Source: Facklamia sp. 7083-14-GEN3 (GTDB lineage Bacteria; Bacillota; Bacilli; Lactobacillales; Aerococcaceae). Taken from it: a DNA stretch of 64,000 bases. The notes under the pieces were generated by a model. The model was given only the letters and a program-made list of their open reading frames with translations. It had not been told where the DNA came from and did not search any database. The stretch spans positions 1-64,000 of the forward strand of contig NZ_JANSGD010000003.1 of the NCBI RefSeq assembly GCF_024742075.1, given 5' to 3'. This document shows, one piece after another, positions 17,686 through 26,852 of the stretch (position 1 is the stretch's first letter; every line of letters begins with the position of its first letter). A program made the translations under genes and the position numbers.

Positions 17686-19110
17686 ATGCATAAAGGAGAA
17701 ATGAACTTAACTATGGACTCTTCGGAGAATTCACTGATAGCGCAATTAGTCTTAATTTTATGTTTAACAGCAATTAATGCTTTTTTCGCTGCAGCAGAAA
17801 TTGCTTTTGTTTCAATTAACCAATCAAGAATGAGAACGTTAGCGGAAGAAGAGCAAAACAAAAAAGCACAACGGGTGCTAAGATTAATAGATAATGCGGA
17901 TGATTTTTTAGCGACCATCCAAGTGGCAATCACTTTGGCAGGTTTCTTATCGTCTGCGTCAGCTGCAACAAGTTTTGCAGATTATATTGTGAGATGGATA
18001 CCTGTTTTTCCGGGTGCCAAGACCCTTTCAATAGTCATTGTTACGGTTTTACTTTCATATGTGACCTTGGTTTTAGGTGAGTTATACCCTAAACAAATCG
18101 CTTTGCAAATGCCGGATAAGGTTGCAATGGCCACTAGTGCAATTGTTGAATGGGTTCAAAAATTATTTACACCCTTTGTAGCTTTATTATCGGTTTCTAC
18201 CGGCTTTTTAAAAAGGTTAACACCTATTGATTTTAATGCCGATAATGATCAATTTACGCGTGAAGAAATGGTAGCTATTCTAACTCAAAGTCAACAAGAA
18301 GGAACGATTGATTTAGCGGAGTATTCAATGCTTGAAGGAGTCTTATCGCTCGATTCTAAACTGGCAAGAGAAGTTATGGTTCCTCGGACTGACACTCAAA
18401 TGATTGACATTGAGGATGAGTACGATGAAATCCTCACTACCATTTTAAATAGTCCTTTTTCTCGCTTACCAATTTATGAAGAGAGTAAGGATAATGTTAT
18501 TGGTGTACTTCATGTCAAACAATTATTAAAAACAGCTAGTCAACAAGGTTTTGACAAGATTGACTTTTTAGAAATTGCTAACGACCCTCTTTTTGTTCCT
18601 TCTACGGCCTATATTGATGATTTACTTTTAGAGTTCCGTCGAGAAGAGACACATATGGCCATCTTAAGAGATGAGTATGGCGGTGTGGAAGGAATTGTTA
18701 CTTTAGAAGACTTAATTGAAGAGATTGTGGGCGACATCAATGATGAGTCCGATATTACAGCTTCCGTCGTTCGCAAAATTGACGATATGAATTATTATAT
18801 CAATGGCGTGATGACTTTAGAAAAATTTAATCACTATTTCGATGAGGACCTAGACTCAGAGGAAGTGGATACCATCGCTGGATTAATGATTCAAGTGATA
18901 GGGTATGTTCCAGATGATGACGAGCGTACATCAGTCAGAATGAATGACTATGTTTTAACAACAAGTAATGTTGAAAGTGGAAGAATCCGTGGCATTCAAG
19001 TCACTCATGACTCAGCCTATGCTTTAGAAACAGATTATAGCCTCTATGACTTTGAACATGATAGCGATCGTAGAGAGAATGATTACGGTTTAGATACTGA
19101 AAAAAAATAA
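17686..19110 (+). CDS. CNNM/HlyC-type membrane transporter with CBS and CorC domains
   Basis: Up to 474 aa. Domains in order: DUF21/CNNM membrane region with about four helices (about 10-180), a CBS pair introduced by REVMVPRTDTQMIDIEDEYDEI (about 225-345, including the RDEYGGVEGIVTLEDLIEEIVG motif), and a C-terminal CorC/HlyC domain. Family members are linked to Mg or Co efflux; the haemolysin label is historical. The start is uncertain: in-frame ATGs at 17686, 17701 and 17713 surround an AAAGGAG at 17692-17698, so the SD is too close to 17701 and a little far from 17713. Confidence 0.88.
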   Translation: MHKGEMNLTMDSSENSLIAQLVLILCLTAINAFFAAAEIAFVSINQSRMRTLAEEEQNKKAQRVLRLIDNADDFLATIQVAITLAGFLSSASAATSFADYIVRWIPVFPGAKTLSIVIVTVLLSYVTLVLGELYPKQIALQMPDKVAMATSAIVEWVQKLFTPFVALLSVSTGFLKRLTPIDFNADNDQFTREEMVAILTQSQQEGTIDLAEYSMLEGVLSLDSKLAREVMVPRTDTQMIDIEDEYDEILTTILNSPFSRLPIYEESKDNVIGVLHVKQLLKTASQQGFDKIDFLEIANDPLFVPSTAYIDDLLLEFRREETHMAILRDEYGGVEGIVTLEDLIEEIVGDINDESDITASVVRKIDDMNYYINGVMTLEKFNHYFDEDLDSEEVDTIAGLMIQVIGYVPDDDERTSVRMNDYVLTTSNVESGRIRGIQVTHDSAYALETDYSLYDFEHDSDRRENDYGLDTEKK

Positions 19111-19122
19111 AATAAATCATAG

Positions 19123-19160
19123 TGAACGAGTGAGTCTAAGGGGCCCTCTCGTTCATTCTT
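19123..19160 (+). terminator. Probable terminator
   Basis: TGAACGAG (19123-19130) pairs with CTCGTTCA (19148-19155), and TTCTTTGTTT follows. The loop region is 17 bases and may pair further. Confidence 0.5.
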
Positions 19161-19181
19161 TGTTTATAAGGAGATGAGAGT

Positions 19182-19865
19182 ATGTTAAACGAAATGATGC
19201 ATCGTCCAGTGGTTATGGAATCAATCGTTCAGTTTATGCGAGAAAGCCAATTGCCTTTTGAAGGAAAAGTTGCAGAGATAGAAGCCTATGCCAATGAAAG
19301 ATGCATTCCTGTTATTCCTCATGAAACAGCTAAGTTTATTGACTTTTTATGTGCGACCCTTCAACCCCACCGCATTTTAGAAATTGGAACGGCCATTGGT
19401 TTTTCAGCTAGTTTAATGGCTCAACACCTAGATAAAGAAGGACACTTAACGACTATTGATCGATACCCAGACATGTATGAAAGGGCTAAAGAAAATTTTT
19501 CTAAGCAGGGGTTAAATGATTATATTGAACTTCTTGAAGGAGATGCAGCAGATATATTACCTCAGTTGGATGAGGAATATGATTTAATCTTTATGGATTC
19601 AGCTAAGGCAAAATATATCGAATTTTTACCTGAATGCATGCGTCTTTTGAGACGTGGAGGTATTTTAATTATTGATGATGTTTTTCAGGGAGGAACTATT
19701 TTAAAAGATGAAAAAGAGATTCCCAAAAGGGTACGTAAAATTCATCGCAAACTCAATGAGCTACATCAAGTAGTATTGTCCTCTAGGGAGCATCGGTCCT
19801 GTTTAATCCCGCTAGGAGACGGATTGCTAATGATTCGTAAGGAATCAGATAAGGTGGATTTTTAA
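19182..19865 (+). CDS. trmR: O-methyltransferase, TrmR/YrrM-like
   Basis: 227 aa class I SAM methyltransferase of the COMT-like group. The SAM-binding motif ILEIGTAIGFSASLMAQ (about 65-81), LTTIDRYPDMYERAKENF and the metal-binding acidic stretch YDLIFMDSAKAKY followed by LIIDDVFQGG are present. Bacillus TrmR methylates 5-hydroxyuridine in tRNA wobble positions. The usual neighbour mltG or a U32 peptidase is absent here, so the tRNA role rests on family resemblance. ATAAGGAG precedes the ATG. Confidence 0.75.
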   Translation: MLNEMMHRPVVMESIVQFMRESQLPFEGKVAEIEAYANERCIPVIPHETAKFIDFLCATLQPHRILEIGTAIGFSASLMAQHLDKEGHLTTIDRYPDMYERAKENFSKQGLNDYIELLEGDAADILPQLDEEYDLIFMDSAKAKYIEFLPECMRLLRRGGILIIDDVFQGGTILKDEKEIPKRVRKIHRKLNELHQVVLSSREHRSCLIPLGDGLLMIRKESDKVDF

Positions 19866-19898
19866 GTTTATCATCGAGTAAAATAAAAGTGTCGCATT

Positions 19899-19926
19899 TT
19901 GACTATTTACTTGATAAAGGTATAAT
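19899..19926 (+). promoter_or_regulatory. Predicted wal operon promoter
   Basis: TTGACT (19899-19904), 16-bp spacer, TATAAT (19921-19926). A leader of about 85 bases follows before walR. Confidence 0.65.
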
Positions 19927-20017
19927 ATGCATATAAGAAAATAGAGTAGCAAGCCCAATAATAAATCCTTTCTCATTAGCGTATTGTCTAAGAGAAGGAG
20001 ACAAGGAGTGAAACAGC

Positions 20018-20722
20018 ATGAAACTAATTCTTGTTGTGGACGATGAAAAACCCATATCAGATATTATTACGTTTAATTTAAAGAATGAAGGATTTGAAGT
20101 AGAGACGGCTTATGACGGTGAAGAAGCAATTGAAAAATTTGTTGAAAAATCACCTGATCTTATTTTACTAGATCTTATGCTCCCTAAAATGGATGGGCTA
20201 GAAGTATGCCGTGAGATTCGAAAAACGAGTTCTGTTCCAATCATCATGTTAACCGCTAAAGACTCTGAAATTGATAAAGTTTTAGGTTTAGAATTAGGTG
20301 CAGATGATTATGTTACTAAACCCTTTTCTAACCGTGAGCTAATCGCCCGTGTCAAAGCGAACTTACGTCGAAATACCGTTAGAGAAGAGGAACTAGAAGC
20401 CGCTCAAAACAACGATATCGAAGTGGGTGACTTGATTATTCATCAAGATGCTTATATTGTTTCAAAAAATGGAACAGAGATTGAATTAACGCATCGAGAA
20501 TTTGAATTATTGCATTACCTTTCTTTACATATTGGTCAAGTGATGACACGTGAACATTTATTAGAAACTGTCTGGGGGTACGATTATTTTGGAGACGTTC
20601 GGACGGTGGACGTTACAGTAAGACGTTTGCGTGAAAAAATCGAAGACTTACCAAGTCATCCGACCTATATTATTACTAGAAGAGGGGTTGGCTATTTCCT
20701 AAAGAACCCAGATCAAGAGTAG
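20018..20722 (+). CDS. walR: Essential cell-wall response regulator WalR
   Basis: 234 aa OmpR/PhoB-type regulator. The receiver domain (1-120) starts [20 protein letters not shown], with the phosphoacceptor Asp52 in [13 protein letters not shown] and the lysine in [10 protein letters not shown]. The winged-helix DNA-binding domain (about 135-232) ends [14 protein letters not shown] and [10 protein letters not shown]. WalR controls autolysins and wall remodelling; its known target is a TGTWAH-N5-TGTWAH direct repeat, found upstream of the LysM gene at 33972. First gene of the walRKHI operon. Confidence 0.97.
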   Translation: MKLILVVDDEKPISDIITFNLKNEGFEVETAYDGEEAIEKFVEKSPDLILLDLMLPKMDGLEVCREIRKTSSVPIIMLTAKDSEIDKVLGLELGADDYVTKPFSNRELIARVKANLRRNTVREEELEAAQNNDIEVGDLIIHQDAYIVSKNGTEIELTHREFELLHYLSLHIGQVMTREHLLETVWGYDYFGDVRTVDVTVRRLREKIEDLPSHPTYIITRRGVGYFLKNPDQE

Positions 20723-20733
20723 GGAGCAGTTTA

Positions 20734-22584
20734 ATGAATCGTTCGTTTTCATGGATTCAATCGATTTATGTCAAAATTCCATTGCTATTTGTAGTAATTT
20801 TAGTAATTGTTTTTCAGTTTGTCAGTATCTATTTTATTGACCAGTTGGAAACACAGACCGTTACTGCGATGAAGGAACAAATTAATACGCAAATCGATTT
20901 CCTTTCCAATAATGTTGTCCCCATTTTAGAAGACCAACAACTGACGACAGAAGACCGTAACCAGCGCCTCGAACAGGCGCTGGATTCTTTCAGTTCTACT
21001 TATTCCACTAAAATTCAAATTGTAAATTCACAAGAGTACTTATTAGCTACCAATGACTTAGCTGAGCGTTCTTCAATTGGAACTCGAACGAATGATGAAT
21101 TAGTTCGAAATGTTTTAATTAACCAACGACCGCTAGAGGATGATTATTTTATACGTTTCCAACAACCTTATCATGTGGTGAAACCGATTCTTTCAAATAA
21201 GGGAGATCGTACCATTATGTTAGGGGCTATTGTTGTGCAAACAGAAATGGACCGTATAAATGAACAAAGAGAGAAAGTAACAGACCTTTTTTTAAGAGCT
21301 ATTTTAATTGCCATTTTAGCTGGGTTTATTTTAGCTTTTGTGCTTTCGCAAGGTATTACTACCCCTATTGAAAATATGCGTCAACAAGCACTGCGTATCT
21401 CAGAAGGAATTTATGATTTTCCGGCTGAAGTCTTCGGTCACGATGAAATCGGTGACCTTGCTTTAACGATTAATGATTTAGCTGTGAAAGTTAGAGATGC
21501 ACAAGAATCAACTGAATCTGAAAAGCAACGTTTAGATGGTGTTTTAAGACACATGACTGATGGCGTAATTGGTACCGATCGTCGAGGAAATATTTTGTTA
21601 GTAAATGACCGAGCCTTACTATTACTGGGGCTGTATCAAAACGAAGCTGTCGGTCAGCCAATTCTGGAAACACTTGGAATCAATGAAAATTATACTTTAG
21701 CAAAATTTTTAAAAGGAGATCGTGAAGTCTTAGTCAATCGTTTTGTCGATGGAACAAAAACGGTTTTAAAATGTGAGTTTTCAGTCATCAGACGTGAAAC
21801 AGGCTTTGTGACTGGATTGGTATGTGTAATCCAAGATGTTACTGAACAAGAGAAAAATGAACAGGAACGACGTGACTTTGTATCCAATGTTTCTCATGAA
21901 TTAAGAACACCATTGACAAGTATTAAGTCTTATTCAGAAGCCTTAGTGGATGGTGCTTGGAAAGATGAAACGATTGCTCCAGAGTTTCTTGAAGTTATTC
22001 AATCAGAGTCCAATCGAATGATTCGAATGATTGGCAATTTACTAGATTTATCAAAATTAGACGGTGGTCAAGTGAAGCCGAACTTTGAATACATTGATTT
22101 TAAACGCCTAGTCAACTATATTTTAGACCGGGCAGAGTTCACCTTAGAAAGTGAAGCTAAACCTAAATATCAGATTATTCGTCATTTAACTAAAAAAGAA
22201 ATTTATGTAGAAATTGATCAAGACCGTATGACGCAAGTTATTGATAATTTAATGAATAATGCTATGAAATATTCACCTGATGGTAGTAAAATAATAGTAA
22301 CTCTAGCTGATTATCGCGATCATGTTGTATTTAGTGTGCAAGACTCAGGCCTAGGAATTCCACAAAAAGATCTTCCATATCTTTTTGATCGTTTTTACCG
22401 AGTGGACAAAGCACGCTCGCGTCAACAAGGAGGAACTGGTTTGGGGCTAGCTATTTCTAAGGAAGTAATCGAACTTCATGGCGGTAAAATTTGGGTTAAA
22501 AGTGAAGAGAATAAAGGATCAACTTTCTTTTTCTCCCTTCCTTATACTGAGCTTGAGTTTGAAGATGATTGGGAGGATGCCTAA
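20734..22584 (+). CDS. walK: Sensor histidine kinase WalK
   Basis: 616 aa. Order: TM1 (about 14-34), an extracellular PAS-like domain, TM2 (about 187-206), HAMP, a cytoplasmic PAS (about 265-370), the HisKA domain with phosphoacceptor His388 in VSHELRTPLTSIKS, and HATPase_c with NLMNNAMKYSPDG, DSGLGIP and GGTGLGLAI. Having a large extracellular domain and two TMs resembles bacilli and enterococci rather than streptococcal VicK, which has one TM. It is 11 bases after walR; its stop overlaps walH (TAATG). Confidence 0.97.
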   Translation: MNRSFSWIQSIYVKIPLLFVVILVIVFQFVSIYFIDQLETQTVTAMKEQINTQIDFLSNNVVPILEDQQLTTEDRNQRLEQALDSFSSTYSTKIQIVNSQEYLLATNDLAERSSIGTRTNDELVRNVLINQRPLEDDYFIRFQQPYHVVKPILSNKGDRTIMLGAIVVQTEMDRINEQREKVTDLFLRAILIAILAGFILAFVLSQGITTPIENMRQQALRISEGIYDFPAEVFGHDEIGDLALTINDLAVKVRDAQESTESEKQRLDGVLRHMTDGVIGTDRRGNILLVNDRALLLLGLYQNEAVGQPILETLGINENYTLAKFLKGDREVLVNRFVDGTKTVLKCEFSVIRRETGFVTGLVCVIQDVTEQEKNEQERRDFVSNVSHELRTPLTSIKSYSEALVDGAWKDETIAPEFLEVIQSESNRMIRMIGNLLDLSKLDGGQVKPNFEYIDFKRLVNYILDRAEFTLESEAKPKYQIIRHLTKKEIYVEIDQDRMTQVIDNLMNNAMKYSPDGSKIIVTLADYRDHVVFSVQDSGLGIPQKDLPYLFDRFYRVDKARSRQQGGTGLGLAISKEVIELHGGKIWVKSEENKGSTFFFSLPYTELEFEDDWEDA

Positions 22585-23990
22585 TGAAAAAGCGGTTTTG
22601 GATTTCAGTCTCATTAATTATGGCTATTCTCATTAATGTTACTTTTTCCTATTTTTTAATTAATAATCAAGCATTTGAAATGCTTTATCAAAAGTATGCA
22701 GATCTACCAAAGTCAGAGTTGCAGATAGGTGAGGTAACGATTGATCAACCTTATTTTCAAACACATCAACTAAAACTTACTGATATGGTCACCCCTTACC
22801 AGCTTATTATTAAAAATGAAGGTACTTACTATCATGCTTACCAGTCGCAAGTTATCCAAGAAATTCATGAGTTAACTGATCAGCCTATCACTGAACTAGT
22901 GGATAATCAACCGAAGATTGATCCAATTAAATTGGACGAAATTATGAGTGAAGATCATATCCAATTTATCTATTTGACAAAGCTTTCTTTACTTTTATTA
23001 GAAGATATGGTTGAAATACCAGAAGGGATATCCACTCAATTTAAGATTAACCGGATCATCCTTCCTACTGAAAAAGAAGGGAAAGTATATTTTGTAGATT
23101 CTATAAATAAATCGTTTTTAGAGGGTAGAATTAGACAATCTATGGATACTGAGCAACTATTTTCTGTAATTGAGTCAGGCTCTTCCGATCGAATTGAAAT
23201 GGTAGAATATGAAATTAATCGTGATACAGTATATTTGCCTAAAGAATCTTTAACTTCTCCAAGTCAGGTATATTCACTTGAGAAGGTGCCAGAAAACTAT
23301 TTTATTGACCCAGTATTTGAAGGAGCTAATTTTGATATTACTCAACCTGACCTAAATAATGTACGTTCCTATCACACCTATAATAGTAGTTTAATGATTG
23401 ACGATGATACCAATATGATGACTGTTAATCATCATAATAATCAAATCAATGGCCTTTTAAGAAGTGAAGAGGATTTAATATCCCAAAAAGCCTTGTTAGT
23501 AAAAGGTATCGAATTAACCGAGCGATTTAATTATTGGGGAAAGGATGTTAGGGTCTTTTCTGAACAAAACAACCAGTTAATTTTACGTCGTTTTTTAGCA
23601 GGAATGCCTATTTTTTCAGATCCTACTATACCAGATTATGGAGCGAGCAAATTGAACTTTGTTTCTCAACGAAGTCAAGTGAAATTAGAAAAGCTACAAA
23701 TGTCTTTGGTGATTTTGGGCGTAAATATTTCCGATTTATCTTCACCTCAAATTGTGGAATCGGGCTCAGAAATTGCTGAATTGTTAGAAGAACAAAACCT
23801 TAAATTCTCAAAATTTAACCAGATTATTTTAGGCTTTGAATGGCAAAAAGATATGGAGAATTTTAAGAAAGTAAACTTGGTACCTAAGTGGTTCTTTGTT
23901 GTAGGTACACAAGTGTACTCGATTGACCAATTAAAAGATGGTAGCTTACGCATTATGTTACAACAAAGAGATGCTAGGACCAATGCTTAA
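22584..23990 (+). CDS. walH: WalK regulator WalH (YycH)
   Basis: 468 aa from ATG 22584, which overlaps the walK stop and has GGGAGG eight bases upstream; the in-frame TTG at 22569 is less likely. One N-terminal membrane helix (about 5-25) precedes an extracytoplasmic YycH domain of three sub-domains. In Bacillus WalH and WalI form a membrane complex that tunes WalK. Assigned from size, topology and operon position, with family-like strings such as VRVFSEQNNQLILRRFL. Confidence 0.9.
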   Translation: MKKRFWISVSLIMAILINVTFSYFLINNQAFEMLYQKYADLPKSELQIGEVTIDQPYFQTHQLKLTDMVTPYQLIIKNEGTYYHAYQSQVIQEIHELTDQPITELVDNQPKIDPIKLDEIMSEDHIQFIYLTKLSLLLLEDMVEIPEGISTQFKINRIILPTEKEGKVYFVDSINKSFLEGRIRQSMDTEQLFSVIESGSSDRIEMVEYEINRDTVYLPKESLTSPSQVYSLEKVPENYFIDPVFEGANFDITQPDLNNVRSYHTYNSSLMIDDDTNMMTVNHHNNQINGLLRSEEDLISQKALLVKGIELTERFNYWGKDVRVFSEQNNQLILRRFLAGMPIFSDPTIPDYGASKLNFVSQRSQVKLEKLQMSLVILGVNISDLSSPQIVESGSEIAELLEEQNLKFSKFNQIILGFEWQKDMENFKKVNLVPKWFFVVGTQVYSIDQLKDGSLRIMLQQRDARTNA

Positions 23991-24016
23991 ATAGTTAAAT
24001 ATAGAGGGGAGAAAAA

Positions 24017-24904
24017 ATGGATTTCAAAAGAATACAAATTATATTGCTCGTTTTCTTTATAATGTTTGATATATTTTTAGCCTATCTCCTAGTAGAGCGC
24101 GGAGCATTTGGTCTTAATTTTCAAGATCCAACATCTCAAATAAATCCCGTTCAGGAAATGAAAGATCGTGGAATTAAATTTAGTTCCGCTGTCGAAATGA
24201 ATGATAATGCTCCTGAATTAGCTGTGTTAAAAAACACACCAAACAATGAATTATGGAGTAAAAGACAACAATTACAAAATCAAAACATTTCCATTGATCC
24301 AAATGGTGTTTTAGTGAGCGAGTTCTCAAGTCCAGTTGAAATGGATATATCACTTGGAGAAGAAACACACAGCTTAACAAGTGAAGATTTTGCTTGGATT
24401 CATGAAAATATATTAAAGGATCCCACTTACTTTATTAATGGAGAACTTTATTTAAATCATTGGTATTCTCCGCAAGAACGGATGATTATAATTCGCATGG
24501 TTACTAAAAGAGGAGGAAGTTTAGAAGACTCTTCTATGAAATCAGCAGTACCAATCTCTGACGGAACAGCAGAGATTCGTATTTTATTAGATGAAAATTA
24601 TGATATGGTCTCTTATATGCAAACATATCAAGACCCTTTTGTGCGTTTAGAAGATCAAAGAAAATTGATTTCAACTAATGAGGTAATTGCTGTTATTGAA
24701 AACCGAATTGATACCACCTTGCCTAATGATGCTGAAATTGTCTCAATGACTTTAGGCTATTTTCGTTCAGTCGAAACCAAGCAATTTAATTTGTATTTAC
24801 CAGCTTGGGAAGTCATCTACTACCGTAAAGAAAATGGTCAAACGGTCTCTGTGTTAGTAGATGCTATTAAGGGTAATGTTGTTAATACAAAGACTAAAAC
24901 ATAG
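24017..24904 (+). CDS. walI: WalK regulator WalI (YycI)
   Basis: 295 aa. A short N-terminal tail and one TM helix (ILLVFFIMFDIFLAYLLV, about 8-25) are followed by a YycH/YycI-fold extracellular domain. The opening MDFKRIQ is typical of YycI. It is 26 bases downstream of walH with GAGGGGAG before its ATG. It is expected to form a heterodimer with WalH. Confidence 0.9.
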   Translation: MDFKRIQIILLVFFIMFDIFLAYLLVERGAFGLNFQDPTSQINPVQEMKDRGIKFSSAVEMNDNAPELAVLKNTPNNELWSKRQQLQNQNISIDPNGVLVSEFSSPVEMDISLGEETHSLTSEDFAWIHENILKDPTYFINGELYLNHWYSPQERMIIIRMVTKRGGSLEDSSMKSAVPISDGTAEIRILLDENYDMVSYMQTYQDPFVRLEDQRKLISTNEVIAVIENRIDTTLPNDAEIVSMTLGYFRSVETKQFNLYLPAWEVIYYRKENGQTVSVLVDAIKGNVVNTKTKT

Positions 24905-24951
24905 AAAACCATTTTCTTAAATTGAATGCTGAAAGATGAAAGGTGTATAAT

Positions 24952-26832
24952 ATGAAGCTTAGTTTTTGCTTGCAGAGCATACAAAAATACATAATTTATA
25001 GCATCGTTCTTTCTATTTTGTTGGTTGCAGGAGCTTTAAATAAAAAGGTAATGGCGCAAGAAAACTCCTATGAAGTGAAAAGCCAAACGATTAAAGCCAC
25101 GATTGATGCTAAAGGTGAGACGCGGGTGCGTTTATATTATCAAATTGAGGCTAACTACTTAAATCAATTAGAAATAAGAATCCCAATAGAAAATCAGAGT
25201 TTATCTTCTTATCGAATGGGAATGATCGAGAAAGACCAATCGATTAATTATTTTGCTGAAACTTCTAGTGGAGTCGCAGGAAGTTATCAATTGATTCAAA
25301 CCCCACAAGAAGCTAAGCTGAATATAAGCTATCCGGTTGTCGATAAAACAGTAGAATATGTTATCGAATATGATTTGCAACAATCAGTGATTAATTATCA
25401 AGATGGAGCTTATTTTGAAGGAAGTTGGATTCCTTTAGTCGATACAGCTAAAGAACGAACGAACGAACTTCAATTGGTCTTATCTTTTGCAGGTCAAGTA
25501 GAGGAAGAAATGATACGTTATTGGTTATATGGTAGTGGAGTAGAGAAGTATGAATTTCTGAATCGAGAAGGTCAAACAAGCTTGACTTTGAATCTTGTCA
25601 TCGCTCAAATTAAAGATAAGACTAGTCCTGTTTCTCTCCATACCCTCTTCCCTAAATCGGTTACCCCTAATAATTCAAATATAATTGATATTAAAGGGAG
25701 ACAATCGATTGAAGCGAGAGAAACGCAAATTCAAAAAGATTTAACAGCTCAGATTAAACAAAAAAATTATCAATCATTAGTGAAAATCTTTTTAGCTGTT
25801 TTATTCCCTCTTATGGGGACATTCTTGCTTTATCGTAGCTACCAATTAAATAAAAAGAATCAAAAAGCTTCCGTAATTGAAAAAACAAGGCTAGGAATGG
25901 TTCCTGAACCGATGGATGCCTATTTGGTTAATGCGGTTGTTTATAATCAAGCCCCTGGGCCTAATGAGTTAGCTGCTAGCCTTTTAGAATTAGGAAGAAA
26001 AGGGTATTTGAAGATTCTTCCTGTTAGGATGAAAAATAGGAGCCACAGTCGAATAAGAAGTGGTTTCACTTTGGCCTTTCGCTTGGCAGAAGACCCATCA
26101 ATACAAACTCTCCTTCCAAGCCATGAACGCTATGTTTTACAACTAATTAGTATAGATGTGAAGGAAGGTTCAGTTATAACTTTGGAAGAAATCATTACCA
26201 AAATTCGACAAAGAAAACAAAATAAGAAGAAGTATCACGATCTATGGAAAAAATATACCGATGCCATTGAAGTTAAAAGCGTGTCAGCAGATCATTTAAA
26301 AGCAAAAAATAAAAATTTCTCAACTCTTATCGCGATAACTGTTATATTTTTAACCGTTCTCTCAGCTATAGGAATATCTTACGACTTGGTTAATCAGCAA
26401 AGAAGTCAATGGTTGATTTGGGTGTTGTTACTGCTTGGAAGTATGTTGATCGTTCAAGCGGCGTTTCTTTTCTTATTAAATAAGCAAAGAAAGCAGATGA
26501 ATTCAACCAATCAACAACAACTCGTATGGAATGCTTATAAAAAAGATCTACGTAATATCAATCAAATCGATTTAACAAAATACTCAACGATTGACCAGTG
26601 GGAAAAAATATTAATCTACGCTGTCTGTTTAGATGAAACAGCTACTATTCAACAAGCATTTACCCATCATTTTGACATGAAGGACTTAGAAAAAAATAGT
26701 AGAAGTCAAAATGGTGATTTTTATCGTGTCCATGGGTCTGTTGCAGATATTTTACAACCAGCTATCAAAGAATGGATTGAACTAATTGATCCTAAAGGTA
26801 AATGGTTACGTCGTTTTTCAGAAGTTGACTAG
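24952..26832 (+). CDS. DUF2207-family membrane protein, first paralogue
   Basis: 626 aa from ATG 24952, with AAAGGTG six bases upstream (an in-frame GTG at 24943 is part of that SD). Signal peptide (about 10-33), an extracellular N-terminal DUF2207 domain beginning NSYEVKSQTIKATIDAKGET, a TM near about 280, a cytoplasmic domain with GPNELAASLLELGRKGYLKI, and two more TMs near about 460-510. DUF2207 proteins are widespread and uncharacterised. Its place between walI and walJ is unusual. Unlike its neighbour it lacks a Gly-rich tail. Confidence 0.82.
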   Translation: MKLSFCLQSIQKYIIYSIVLSILLVAGALNKKVMAQENSYEVKSQTIKATIDAKGETRVRLYYQIEANYLNQLEIRIPIENQSLSSYRMGMIEKDQSINYFAETSSGVAGSYQLIQTPQEAKLNISYPVVDKTVEYVIEYDLQQSVINYQDGAYFEGSWIPLVDTAKERTNELQLVLSFAGQVEEEMIRYWLYGSGVEKYEFLNREGQTSLTLNLVIAQIKDKTSPVSLHTLFPKSVTPNNSNIIDIKGRQSIEARETQIQKDLTAQIKQKNYQSLVKIFLAVLFPLMGTFLLYRSYQLNKKNQKASVIEKTRLGMVPEPMDAYLVNAVVYNQAPGPNELAASLLELGRKGYLKILPVRMKNRSHSRIRSGFTLAFRLAEDPSIQTLLPSHERYVLQLISIDVKEGSVITLEEIITKIRQRKQNKKKYHDLWKKYTDAIEVKSVSADHLKAKNKNFSTLIAITVIFLTVLSAIGISYDLVNQQRSQWLIWVLLLLGSMLIVQAAFLFLLNKQRKQMNSTNQQQLVWNAYKKDLRNINQIDLTKYSTIDQWEKILIYAVCLDETATIQQAFTHHFDMKDLEKNSRSQNGDFYRVHGSVADILQPAIKEWIELIDPKGKWLRRFSEVD

Positions 26833-26852
26833 GCGAAAGAGGAGGTATTTTT